NCBI GenBank assembly: GCA_023408815.1
Contig: JAEYJO010000014.1
Span: 1-64,000 of the forward strand
Reading direction: 5' to 3'
Length of the DNA: 64,000 bases
Origin: Bacillota bacterium
Lineage (GTDB): Bacteria > Bacillota > Clostridia > Lachnospirales > Lachnospiraceae
The notes under the pieces were generated by a model, which was given only the letters and a program-made list of their open reading frames with translations, was not told the DNA's origin and searched no databases. Each line of letters begins with the position of its first letter. Position 1 is the first letter of the stretch. Shown piece after piece: positions 17,997-25,645 of the stretch. Position numbers and translations under genes: made by a program.

Positions 17997-19400
17997 ATGG
18001 AATTATATATTACGGAACTATCGAAATATGTTATAACCTTATTTATGGTATTGTATGCCTGCGAATGTTTCGCGGTATTCAGATACCGGGACGAAGAGGA
18101 CAGAAACGGGATTTACACGAGGCAGAATATTTTAATGCTTTTGATACATTTTTCTTGTTTCATGGTAATTTGTTTTGAAACGGGAGAGATGAGCTACCTG
18201 TTTTTTTATGCGTTCCAGCAAATTGTTCTGTTCGCTACCGTGGTGCTCTTCCACGTGATATATCCGCGGGCAAATCGATTGATTGTAAACAATATGTGTA
18301 TGCTTTTGAGCATCGGTTTTGTAGTCCTCACCAGGATTTCTTATGAAAAAGCTGTGAAACAGTTCGTCATCGTGGCATTTTCCATCGCCATAACCATGGT
18401 GATCCCTTTTTTTGTACACAGACTTAAGTTTTTAAAGAGTCTGACATGGGTCTATGCGCTGGTGGGTGCCGGAGCCTTGGCGATAGTTCTCATTCTGGGA
18501 ACAGCGACCTATGGTTCGAAGATATCTTATTCCATTGGAGGAGTGACCTTTCAGCCCTCGGAATTCGTCAAAATTATCTTCGTGTTTTTTGTGGCCAGCG
18601 CATTATATCAATCCACTTCATTTTTTGAAGTTTTCACTACAGCTGTGGTAGCGGGAATACATGTGGTCATATTGGTGATTTCCAAAGACCTTGGCAGTGC
18701 CTTGATCTTTTTTATCGTATATATATTTATGGTGTTTATAGCCACGAAGAATCCCCTGTATCTGATTGCCGGAGCAGCGGGGGGCTCCGGTGCGGCAATC
18801 ATCGCCTATAAGGTGTTTGCTCACGTTCAGGTGAGGGTTCAGGCATGGAGTGACCCATGGAGTCAAATTGACTCGGCGGGATATCAGATTACCCAGTCGC
18901 TGTTTGCCATAAGCAGTGGAGGCTGGTTCGGCCTGGGCCTTTTTCAGGGGACGCCGGAATCCATTCCGTTCGTGGAAGCGGACTTTATATTTTCAGCGAT
19001 TGCGGAAGAACTTGGAATCATATTTTCCATGTGCATGATTCTCGTATGTATTAGCTGCTTCATCATGTTCATGAATATCTCCATGAAGCTGAACGACCGC
19101 TTTTACCAGCTCATAGCCTTCGGCTTGGGCGTCACCTATATATTTCAGGTATTCCTTACCATTGGCGGCGGCAGCAAATTCATTCCTCTTACCGGAGTGA
19201 CCTTGCCGCTCATCAGCTATGGAGGAAGCTCCGTCCTTACGACGCTCATCATGTTCGCTATTATCGAAGGGCTTTGTATGATTCGCAAGGACGAGGAAAA
19301 GGAAATGCTCCGGGCAGAAAAAAAGAAGTTGAAGAAGCTGAAAAATCAGAAACAAAGAGAAATAACTTACATTGAGGATTTTGATGAGAGCGATGAATAA
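17997..19400 (+). CDS. FtsW/RodA/SpoVE (SEDS) glycan polymerase
   Basis: 467-residue integral membrane protein with about ten hydrophobic segments and a basic cytoplasmic tail (KKKLKKLKNQKQRE). The SEDS signature is near the end: PLTGVTLPLISYGGSS. SEDS proteins polymerise peptidoglycan with a partner class B PBP, which is the next gene and overlaps it by 17 bases. Whether it serves division, elongation or the spore cortex cannot be told from sequence; the overlapping PBP argues for a dedicated pair. Confidence 0.9.
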   Translation: MELYITELSKYVITLFMVLYACECFAVFRYRDEEDRNGIYTRQNILMLLIHFSCFMVICFETGEMSYLFFYAFQQIVLFATVVLFHVIYPRANRLIVNNMCMLLSIGFVVLTRISYEKAVKQFVIVAFSIAITMVIPFFVHRLKFLKSLTWVYALVGAGALAIVLILGTATYGSKISYSIGGVTFQPSEFVKIIFVFFVASALYQSTSFFEVFTTAVVAGIHVVILVISKDLGSALIFFIVYIFMVFIATKNPLYLIAGAAGGSGAAIIAYKVFAHVQVRVQAWSDPWSQIDSAGYQITQSLFAISSGGWFGLGLFQGTPESIPFVEADFIFSAIAEELGIIFSMCMILVCISCFIMFMNISMKLNDRFYQLIAFGLGVTYIFQVFLTIGGGSKFIPLTGVTLPLISYGGSSVLTTLIMFAIIEGLCMIRKDEEKEMLRAEKKKLKKLKNQKQREITYIEDFDESDE

Positions 19401-20826
19401 TAAGGCGGATAACAATAGAAAAAAAATAAATATTCAGATTGCGATAGTGACCTTTTTATTTGTGGGTGCCTTTGTGGGAATGATGGGCTACATCTGCTTT
19501 TACTCCATAACGAATAAGCAGGAGCTGATTAACAACAGCTATAACAGCAGGCAGAAAATGCTCATTGCAAAAAACATCAGAGGGACCATATATTCCAAGG
19601 ATGGCGATGTGTTGGCAGAGACGGTAACAGACAGTGACGGGGAAGAGACGAGGCAGTACCCTTATACGAATCTGTTTTCCCACGCGGTGGGCTATTCCAC
19701 CAACGGCAGGGCCGGTGTGGAAGCCTTAGGCAATTATTATTTGATCAATTCCAATGCCCCTTTGTCAGATAAGGTGGCCTACGATGTATCGGGCGAAAAA
19801 TATCCGGGAGACGATATATATACCACGCTGGATGTAAACCTCCAGGAGGTGGCATACAATGCACTCGGAGTATACAGGGGCGCAATCATTGTAACACAGC
19901 CATCCACGGGAAAGATTCTTGCCATGGTTTCAAAGCCCGATTTCGATCCGAATCAAATAGATGCCATATGGGACGATTTGGTGGCGGATGAGGATAACAG
20001 CATACTGCTTAACCGCACGACACAAGGCTTGTATCCGCCCGGCTCCACCTTTAAGATCGTTACGGCACTGGAATATATAAGAGAGAATCCCGATTCCTAT
20101 AAAAACTATACATTTAATTGTACCGGAAGTTTCTCGGACGGGGCCGACAGGATTAATTGTTACCATGGACAAAGCCATGGAAACGAGGACTTTGCATTGT
20201 CCTTCGCAAAATCATGCAACTCCTCCTTCGCCAATATAGGGCTTAAATTAGATAAAAGCCAATTCGACGATACGTTAGAGAATTTGATGTTTAACGGGGA
20301 ACTTCCTCTGAAGATGAATTACAGCAAAAGCAGAATAACGGTAAATGAAGACTCCACTAACGCAGACATGATGCAGACAGCAATCGGTCAGGGAACCACC
20401 GGCATGACGCCTATTCATTTAAATATGATTACCAGTGCCATTGCAGACGGCGGTATAGTGATGCAGCCCTATATGATTGACCGCGTAGAGAACAGTGCAA
20501 AAACGGTAATCAAACAGTTTGCACCGTCTTCCTACCGCAGGCTGATGACTGAAGAAGAAGCTGGTATTTTGACCGGATTGATGACCGAAGTAGTTGAGGA
20601 AGGAACTGCCAGCAGGCTAAAGGACTTGTCCTACACAGCGGCAGGAAAGACCGGCTCCGCAGAATATAACAATGTAAAAGAAGATTCCCATGCGTGGTTT
20701 ACTGGCTTCGCACCGGTGGAAGAGCCGGAAATCTGCGTAACTATCATTATAGAAGGCGCAGGTTCCGGCGGCGATTATGCGGTTCCTATAGCAAAGAGAA
20801 TCTTCGACGCGTATTTCGGTGCCTGA
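19384..20826 (+). CDS. class B penicillin-binding protein (transpeptidase)
   Basis: 480 residues: short cytoplasmic tail, one membrane segment (about 17-40), a dimerisation region, then a transpeptidase domain with the three catalytic motifs STFK (PGSTFKIV), SCN (FAKSCNSS) and KTG (AGKTGSAEY). No PASTA repeats. It cross-links the strands made by its SEDS partner. The ATG at 19384 is used because GAGG lies 6 bases upstream, inside the last codons of the SEDS gene. It resembles the short PbpA-like enzymes paired with FtsW homologues in Gram-positives. Confidence 0.92.
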   Translation: MRAMNNKADNNRKKINIQIAIVTFLFVGAFVGMMGYICFYSITNKQELINNSYNSRQKMLIAKNIRGTIYSKDGDVLAETVTDSDGEETRQYPYTNLFSHAVGYSTNGRAGVEALGNYYLINSNAPLSDKVAYDVSGEKYPGDDIYTTLDVNLQEVAYNALGVYRGAIIVTQPSTGKILAMVSKPDFDPNQIDAIWDDLVADEDNSILLNRTTQGLYPPGSTFKIVTALEYIRENPDSYKNYTFNCTGSFSDGADRINCYHGQSHGNEDFALSFAKSCNSSFANIGLKLDKSQFDDTLENLMFNGELPLKMNYSKSRITVNEDSTNADMMQTAIGQGTTGMTPIHLNMITSAIADGGIVMQPYMIDRVENSAKTVIKQFAPSSYRRLMTEEEAGILTGLMTEVVEEGTASRLKDLSYTAAGKTGSAEYNNVKEDSHAWFTGFAPVEEPEICVTIIIEGAGSGGDYAVPIAKRIFDAYFGA

Positions 20827-20885
20827 GAGTCGCTTTGTAAACGGACATGACTTGTTATGGTTCCGTTTGTGTACGGAGACGTAAC

Positions 20886-21941
20886 CTAATAAATAGTCTC
20901 TATCTGTAATTGTGGTTCCGCGGATAAATCGATGAGTCCTTCCGGCGAGCGGAGAAGTGGTCTGGATAAATACCTTTGGTTGATCAAGGCGACCTCTGCC
21001 ACGCGGCCATCGCTCAGACGTACGTCATTCCCCACCTGAGATGCCGCGATATGAGACAGAATCGGGCGTAATATAGTTTCCTCATAGATGATGAATCCCG
21101 CCTTTTCGAAACCGGCGATGATTTGGAACGGATGGTAGGACTGGCGGTACATTCTGGAAGAAGTCATAGCTTCATAGGTATCTATAATCGCTATGTATTT
21201 TGCAAAACGGTCGATTTTATCGCCTCTTAGTCTGGAGGGATAGCCGGAACCGTCGCAGCGCTCGTGGTGCATGAGTGTAGCATTGATGATATGAGGATTC
21301 AAATCGAGATCCTTGAGCAAATCGAAACCCGCCAGAGTGTGAGTCTTTATATGAGCGAACTCGAGGTCTGTAAGCTTTTCCGACTTCCATATCAATTCAT
21401 TGGGAAGCTTTAATTTACCAATATCATAGAAAAATCCGCATTTAATCAGGATGTCCGTATCCTCCTGCGGGAGATTGAGCCATTTCGCGAACACACCGGC
21501 AATTAAAGCGGAATTCAGGCAATGGGCGTGAGTCATGTGGTCTTCGCTGGGAAGCTGATGATAAAGGTAGTCCAATAAAAGCTCGCCGCTTTGAGCATAA
21601 GGGATAATTGCACGATAAATGTCCATGAGGTGGTCGGTTTGAAAGGAAATGCCCTTTGTAACGAAGTCTACCATAAGTTCTTTGTAATATAGAAGGTATT
21701 CGCTGTAAACGGCATCGAATTTCTTGAAGCCTTCGCTCAAGCGCACTTTTTCAAAACGTGTAGTCGCGTAATCGATAGCTTCTGTCACGACGACGCTCAT
21801 TACGCAGTGGCGGACGATTTTCTTAATATGACTGTCCTCCAGAATCGTACCGGCAGGCACAATAAGCTTATTTTTATAATTAAAAACATCTTCACCGATT
21901 TCCATTCCGGATTTTAAGGCAATGCTGGCAATATTAATCAT
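20886..21941 (-). CDS. HD-GYP domain protein with altered HD motif
   Basis: 351 residues. The C-terminal half has the HD-GYP landmarks HHERCDGSGYP, AIIDTYEAM and SSRMYRQ, the fold of cyclic-di-GMP phosphodiesterases. The first metal His of the HD pair is replaced: the sequence reads FFYDIGK, Tyr172-Asp173 (codon 21428-21426), where HD is expected. The N-terminal 120 residues are unassigned. Reduced or altered activity is an inference. AGGAGGGA precedes the ATG. It is the only minus-strand gene in an otherwise plus-strand block. Confidence 0.85.
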   Translation of the reverse strand: MINIASIALKSGMEIGEDVFNYKNKLIVPAGTILEDSHIKKIVRHCVMSVVVTEAIDYATTRFEKVRLSEGFKKFDAVYSEYLLYYKELMVDFVTKGISFQTDHLMDIYRAIIPYAQSGELLLDYLYHQLPSEDHMTHAHCLNSALIAGVFAKWLNLPQEDTDILIKCGFFYDIGKLKLPNELIWKSEKLTDLEFAHIKTHTLAGFDLLKDLDLNPHIINATLMHHERCDGSGYPSRLRGDKIDRFAKYIAIIDTYEAMTSSRMYRQSYHPFQIIAGFEKAGFIIYEETILRPILSHIAASQVGNDVRLSDGRVAEVALINQRYLSRPLLRSPEGLIDLSAEPQLQIETIY

Positions 21942-22054
21942 AGGCGAATCCCTCCTGTTGGTGGGTAATATGTTTTCTTGTGTGGACAGTAACCTTGTAA
22001 TTTCAGTATAAGTTATGGCTAAAGAATGTCAATGTTTTTTTGTGTGAAGTATGC

Positions 22055-22060
22055 TATAAT
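22055..22060 (+). promoter_or_regulatory. extended -10 promoter of the 100-residue gene
   Basis: TGCTATAAT is an extended -10 element (TGnTATAAT); no good -35 is seen. A 9-bp hairpin (22065-22073 with 22079-22087) starts right at the expected transcript start. Confidence 0.45.
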
Positions 22061-22112
22061 GTTACTATTCAGCCGGCTGCTGAATAGCAACGAAATAATA
22101 CATGGGTGAAGG

Positions 22113-22168
22113 TACCATCGTTTGACAAGGTCACACACGGTCGGATAAGACCTTGTCAAACGATGGTA
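22113..22168. repeat. perfect 20-bp inverted repeat
   Basis: Arms 22113-22132 and 22149-22168 are exact reverse complements with a 16-base loop. One arm is nearly repeated at 11357-11375, so this is probably a dispersed element. It lies between a promoter-like sequence and the ribosome site of the next gene, without a T-run. Confidence 0.65.
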
Positions 22169-22197
22169 TGCAAAAAGAGGATGGATAGGGTGCATGA

Positions 22198-22500
22198 ATG
22201 AAGTTTTATAAAAATCTCTACGTAGGCGATACTATAAAAAATCCGAATAAAGTGAAGTGGAAGCTGCGCCTTGGTTCCGTACAGCCGACGATATATGTGA
22301 TTGTTCTTTCGAAAGGAAGAGACCAGCTGGAGATATATCACAGCGGTTTTTTTCGTCAGAAATATTACAGAAAGCATCCCCCTTATATTATAGGCATTAG
22401 CGGCGGCTATGAGGAGGCCGTGGACATCGTGGTTGAAATTGTTCAGGAGGCGGTGCAGGCAAGCGGAAGCCCTGATATTAAAAAGTTCTTATTTCCTTAG
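22198..22500 (+). CDS. conserved-looking hypothetical protein, 100 residues
   Basis: I do not recognise a named family. It is a compact alpha/beta sequence without signal peptide or membrane segment: a basic N-terminus, a strand-rich centre (IYVIVLSKGRDQLEIYH) and a C-terminal helix (EEAVDIVVEIVQEAV). It is followed by the ytfI-ytfJ pair after 21 bases, suggesting co-transcription with sporulation-linked genes. AGGATGGATAGGG precedes the ATG. Confidence 0.7.
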   Translation: MKFYKNLYVGDTIKNPNKVKWKLRLGSVQPTIYVIVLSKGRDQLEIYHSGFFRQKYYRKHPPYIIGISGGYEEAVDIVVEIVQEAVQASGSPDIKKFLFP

Positions 22501-22521
22501 AAACGTGATTGCGAGGTATAT

Positions 22522-23577
22522 ATGCTGCATATCGTATTACTGATATTGAAAATAATAGGAGTGACTCTGGCAATCCTCTTGGGCGTGTTGCTTCTAATGA
22601 TTTGTCTGGTGTTGTTTGTTCCCGTCAGATACCGCATCCAGGCAGACGGAAAGCTGGGAGAGGACGAGCCTCTTCGGGTAAGGCTCAAGGTAACGTGGCT
22701 GTTTCACATCCTAAACGCTCTTTTGACCTACTCAAAGGCGGTGAGGGTCAGGGTACGGATATTCTTTTTCACTCTTTTCGATTCTTCCAAACCGAAGAAG
22801 GAGAAGAAAGAAAAAATCGAAAAGAAGACTAAAGCAAAGACTAAAACAAAGAAAGAAAAGCGGGAAGTCCAGGCAGAGCATACAGAACCCAAAGCGGTTA
22901 CGGAAGAACTGCCGCTCGAACCACCGGCTGAGAAGGAAGTGCCGGAGGAAGCTGCTGGCAATAATACAATTGTAAATGATTCTGTAACAAAAGATACCGG
23001 ATTCAAAGATAGGGATGAAACAGATGCGAGCGCCGGGGATAACGTAGAAAGCGGAAAAGAGAGCGGTCTCTTAAAAAAATTGCGTTCATTTTATTTCAAG
23101 GTAATAGATTTTTTTCTAAAATTAATAGATTTCTTTCATAAATTTTTGGAAATAATAAGAAATATTGAGTACACAATAACGGCTATATGTGATAAAATAA
23201 AAAAGATTATTGAGAACATAGGATATTATGCGGAACTGTTGCAGGGAGATGTTTTTAAAGAAGCTTTTGGAATTTCGAAAAAACAACTTTTCCGTATTAT
23301 AAGAAATATCCGGCCGAGGAAGTGTGACGTTCGCCTGACGGTAGGCACCGGAGATCCGGCAAGTACGGGACAGATACTCGCCATTTACGGAATGTTATAT
23401 CCCTTCATCGGGAATAATGTTATTATACAGGCGGATTTTGAAAATTTGATACTAGAAGGCAGCTTGGATATAAGGGGCAGGGTTACCGCTTTCACGCTTC
23501 TTATCGCAGCCTTTCGGTTGTATCGGGATAAGAATATCAGGCAATTGCTGAAGTTATTAAAAAGGGAGGACTCTTAA
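22522..23577 (+). CDS. ytfI: DUF2953 protein (YtfI-like)
   Basis: 351 residues: an N-terminal membrane helix (about 1-32), the DUF2953 start FVPVRYRIQADGKLG, a long charged Lys/Glu-rich insert (about 92-180) and a C-terminal part with KCDVRLTVGTGDPASTGQILAIYGMLYPFIG, the usual DUF2953 ending. It directly precedes gerW/ytfJ, as ytfI does in Bacillus subtilis, where the pair is expressed in sporulation. Function is unknown; a membrane-tethered role with YtfJ is inferred. Confidence 0.8.
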   Translation: MLHIVLLILKIIGVTLAILLGVLLLMICLVLFVPVRYRIQADGKLGEDEPLRVRLKVTWLFHILNALLTYSKAVRVRVRIFFFTLFDSSKPKKEKKEKIEKKTKAKTKTKKEKREVQAEHTEPKAVTEELPLEPPAEKEVPEEAAGNNTIVNDSVTKDTGFKDRDETDASAGDNVESGKESGLLKKLRSFYFKVIDFFLKLIDFFHKFLEIIRNIEYTITAICDKIKKIIENIGYYAELLQGDVFKEAFGISKKQLFRIIRNIRPRKCDVRLTVGTGDPASTGQILAIYGMLYPFIGNNVIIQADFENLILEGSLDIRGRVTAFTLLIAAFRLYRDKNIRQLLKLLKREDS

Positions 23578-23976
23578 ATGGCAGATAATAATTTTTCCGG
23601 AGTAATAGAATCTTTGATGAAGGGCATCGATTCCGTGCTTTCGACGAAGACAGTAGTGGGAGAGGCAACGCAGGTTGGAGATACTATTATCCTTCCCCTT
23701 GTGGATGTTACTTTCGGTGTAGGGGCAGGAGCCAGCTCCAAGGATAATAAAAACGGAGGAGCAGGAGGCTTTACCGGCAAAATGACACCCAGCGCGGTGC
23801 TGGTCATCAAGAACGGTACCACCAAGCTGGTCAATATAAAGAATCAGGATACGGTTACTAAGATTCTCGACATGATACCCGATATCGTAGATAAGTTCAC
23901 TTCTTCCTCCGATAAGGAAGAGATGATTGCAGACGATACTGCGGTAGACATTGCGTTTCCCGACGGAACGGAGTAA
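23578..23976 (+). CDS. ytfJ: GerW family sporulation protein (YtfJ)
   Basis: 132 residues. The family pattern is clear: MKGIDSVLSTKTVVGEATQVG at the start, the glycine-rich VTFGVGAGAS loop, then GGFTGKMTPSAVLVI. In Bacillus YtfJ/GerW is needed for L-alanine-responsive spore germination. It begins right after the ytfI stop with AAGGGAGGA inside the end of ytfI, so translation is coupled. Confidence 0.92.
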   Translation: MADNNFSGVIESLMKGIDSVLSTKTVVGEATQVGDTIILPLVDVTFGVGAGASSKDNKNGGAGGFTGKMTPSAVLVIKNGTTKLVNIKNQDTVTKILDMIPDIVDKFTSSSDKEEMIADDTAVDIAFPDGTE

Positions 23977-24037
23977 TGGTATCTATTATGGAGAAATTGC
24001 ATAAGATATAGTAAAAGGCATAAGCGGAGATGGTTGC

Positions 24038-24178
24038 ATGAAAAAGATGATTGGTTTTATCGCTTTTTGGATTGCGGTAGGCATGTTACTTATGCTTTTT
24101 TTTACCAGCAGGTTTCTCGGTTTGATTATTTGCGCACTGCTTTTGTTGGTTGGTTATAATTTTTATTATTGCGACTAA
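24038..24178 (+). CDS. 46-residue membrane protein
   Basis: A small gene with GCGGAGATGG ahead of its ATG. It encodes two hydrophobic stretches (IGFIAFWIAVGMLLMLFF and LGLIICALLLLVGYNFYY) around a short polar turn and ends in Cys-Asp. It lies between gerW and the J-domain gene in the same direction with gaps of about 60 bases, so is probably in the same transcript. No family is assigned. Confidence 0.7.
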   Translation: MKKMIGFIAFWIAVGMLLMLFFTSRFLGLIICALLLLVGYNFYYCD

Positions 24179-24236
24179 CAGGGAACAGCGTAGTTATTAG
24201 TATGGCTTTATAAAGCGGCAGGATGAGGGTAGCAGG

Positions 24237-24806
24237 ATGAGTTTGCAGGAGGAAAGGGAATCTTTCTTCGATTTGGAGGAGATACTTAAAAATGGTTCCG
24301 GCGATGAACTTAATGAATTAAAGGTCTGGCTTTTCAAAGAAAATGTGCGAATGGAGAACTTAAAAAGGGAAATATCGGATCTACAGGAAAAGTTCGAAGG
24401 AGAGAAAAAGCAGTTTCAGGATGAGATGCGCACGCTCAGTCATTCCATGGAAATAGACAAAAAACGGTTGCAGCAGGAAAATGCTTTTTTCGATCAGAAG
24501 ATGAAGATTCTTCAAAGAGGCTTCGAGCAGCTGGAAGAGGATCGGCATAAATTCCAAAAGGAGAAGGACAAGTTCGAAGCGAAGAAGGAAGTGTATGAGG
24601 ACGGGCCGTCATTTTTTGGGCGCTCAGATTTGGCCGGAATGCTTTTTAAGGGTGTGAACAGCCGCCTTGCATTAAAAAAGCGGTATAAGGACTTGATCAA
24701 GATGTTTCATCCTGATAATGTGGCCGGAGATCACGAAATGGTACAGATTATTAATCGTGAATACGAAGAACTGCGAAGGGCATATGATGTAGGAAAGCAA
24801 GCATAG
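24237..24806 (+). CDS. coiled-coil protein with C-terminal J domain
   Basis: 189 residues. Residues about 25-120 form a long, highly charged coiled coil; residues about 140-189 are a J-domain with the Hsp70-stimulating HPD tripeptide at H158-P159-D160 (LIKMFHPDNVAG) and helix EYEELRRAYD. J domains are usually N-terminal, so this is a DnaJ-like co-chaperone of unusual order, presumably bringing DnaK to a partner held by the coiled coil. Client unknown; the neighbourhood suggests envelope or spore-related work. Confidence 0.8.
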   Translation: MSLQEERESFFDLEEILKNGSGDELNELKVWLFKENVRMENLKREISDLQEKFEGEKKQFQDEMRTLSHSMEIDKKRLQQENAFFDQKMKILQRGFEQLEEDRHKFQKEKDKFEAKKEVYEDGPSFFGRSDLAGMLFKGVNSRLALKKRYKDLIKMFHPDNVAGDHEMVQIINREYEELRRAYDVGKQA

Positions 24807-24849
24807 AATACAATAAAAGTTGTACATTGCACAGTTTCCCGTTACACTA

Positions 24850-24876
24850 AAAAAACAGCCGATCAGGCTGTTTTTT
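24850..24876. terminator. bidirectional terminator between J-domain gene and rpmB
   Basis: 11-bp perfect stem (24850-24860 with 24866-24876), loop GATCA, with A-run on one side and T-run on the other, serving the two convergent genes. Confidence 0.9.
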
Positions 24877-24908
24877 CGATACGTTTTCATTAAGATAATC
24901 CTATAAAT

Positions 24909-25094
24909 TTAAGCTCTTTCAACTTTTCCGGACTTCAAGCAGCTCGTACAAACATGTAATTTTTTGGCTGCACCATTCACTTTGCATTTTACGTTCTTCA
25001 CGTTAGAATTCCAGATTCTGTTAGTTTTTCTATTAGAATGGCTTACATTATTACCAAAATGAGCGCCTTTACTGCAGATATCACATTTAGCCAT
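24909..25094 (-). CDS. rpmB: 50S ribosomal protein L28
   Basis: 61 residues, normal length for the Firmicute L28. MAKCDICSKG at the start and the C-terminal VCTSCLKSGKV give four cysteines (CxxC pairs), the zinc-binding form of L28. The ATG at 25094 has GAGGAGGTGC upstream. It is divergent from the asp23-fakA-recG block, as in Bacillus (rpmB against yloU-yloV). Confidence 0.97.
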   Translation of the reverse strand: MAKCDICSKGAHFGNNVSHSNRKTNRIWNSNVKNVKCKVNGAAKKLHVCTSCLKSGKVERA

Positions 25095-25133
25095 CGTCTT
25101 GCACCTCCTCGAATTTATACTCACAACATTTGT

Positions 25134-25162
25134 ATAATATCAGAAAATAATAGGGAATGCAA
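25134..25162 (-). promoter_or_regulatory. rpmB promoter
   Basis: Minus strand TTGCAT (25162-25157) and TATTAT (25139-25134) with a 17-base spacer. Confidence 0.6.
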
Positions 25163-25225
25163 GCCCAAATTTTCAATGTCCTAATTTTTTTATTATTAGT
25201 AGTTTCTTTTTTGATAAAGAGCGGT

Positions 25226-25231
25226 TATAAT
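25226..25231 (+). promoter_or_regulatory. -10 element upstream of asp23
   Basis: A perfect TATAAT about 42 bases before the ATG. The -35 at the right distance is only TTTCTT. Confidence 0.4.
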
Positions 25232-25272
25232 ACAATATATATGTCTATGATTAAAGAATAAGGAGGTATGTT

Positions 25273-25632
25273 ATGAAAGCTTCTTCTATGGATACCCATA
25301 TGGGAAATATTTCTATTGATAATGAAGTAATTGCACAGTACGCCGGTTCGGTGGCCATGGAATGCTTCGGCATAGTCGGGATGGCCAGTGTTAATATGAA
25401 AGATGGTCTTGTAAAACTTTTAAAAATGGATAGTATGACGAGAGGCATTAAAGTAGCGCTCGATAATAACAAACTGATACTCGATTTTCACGTAATCGTC
25501 TCTTATGGGGTGAGCATCTTAGCTGTTTCTGATAATCTGCTCAGTAACGTGAAATACAAAGTGGAAGAATTTACAGGTATTGAAATTGAGAAAATCAACA
25601 TCTTTGTAGAAGGTGTAAGAGTGATTGATTAA
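25273..25632 (+). CDS. Asp23/Gls24 family protein (YloU-like)
   Basis: 119 residues, whole length fits Asp23/Gls24: NISIDNEVIAQYAGSVAMECFGIVGM and the late VKYKVEEFTGIEIEKINIFVEGV. These abundant proteins are linked to envelope stress and, next to fakA, to fatty-acid metabolism. AAGGAGG precedes the ATG; its end contains the ribosome site of fakA. Confidence 0.92.
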   Translation: MKASSMDTHMGNISIDNEVIAQYAGSVAMECFGIVGMASVNMKDGLVKLLKMDSMTRGIKVALDNNKLILDFHVIVSYGVSILAVSDNLLSNVKYKVEEFTGIEIEKINIFVEGVRVID

Positions 25633-25645
25633 GGAGGATTTTGTT

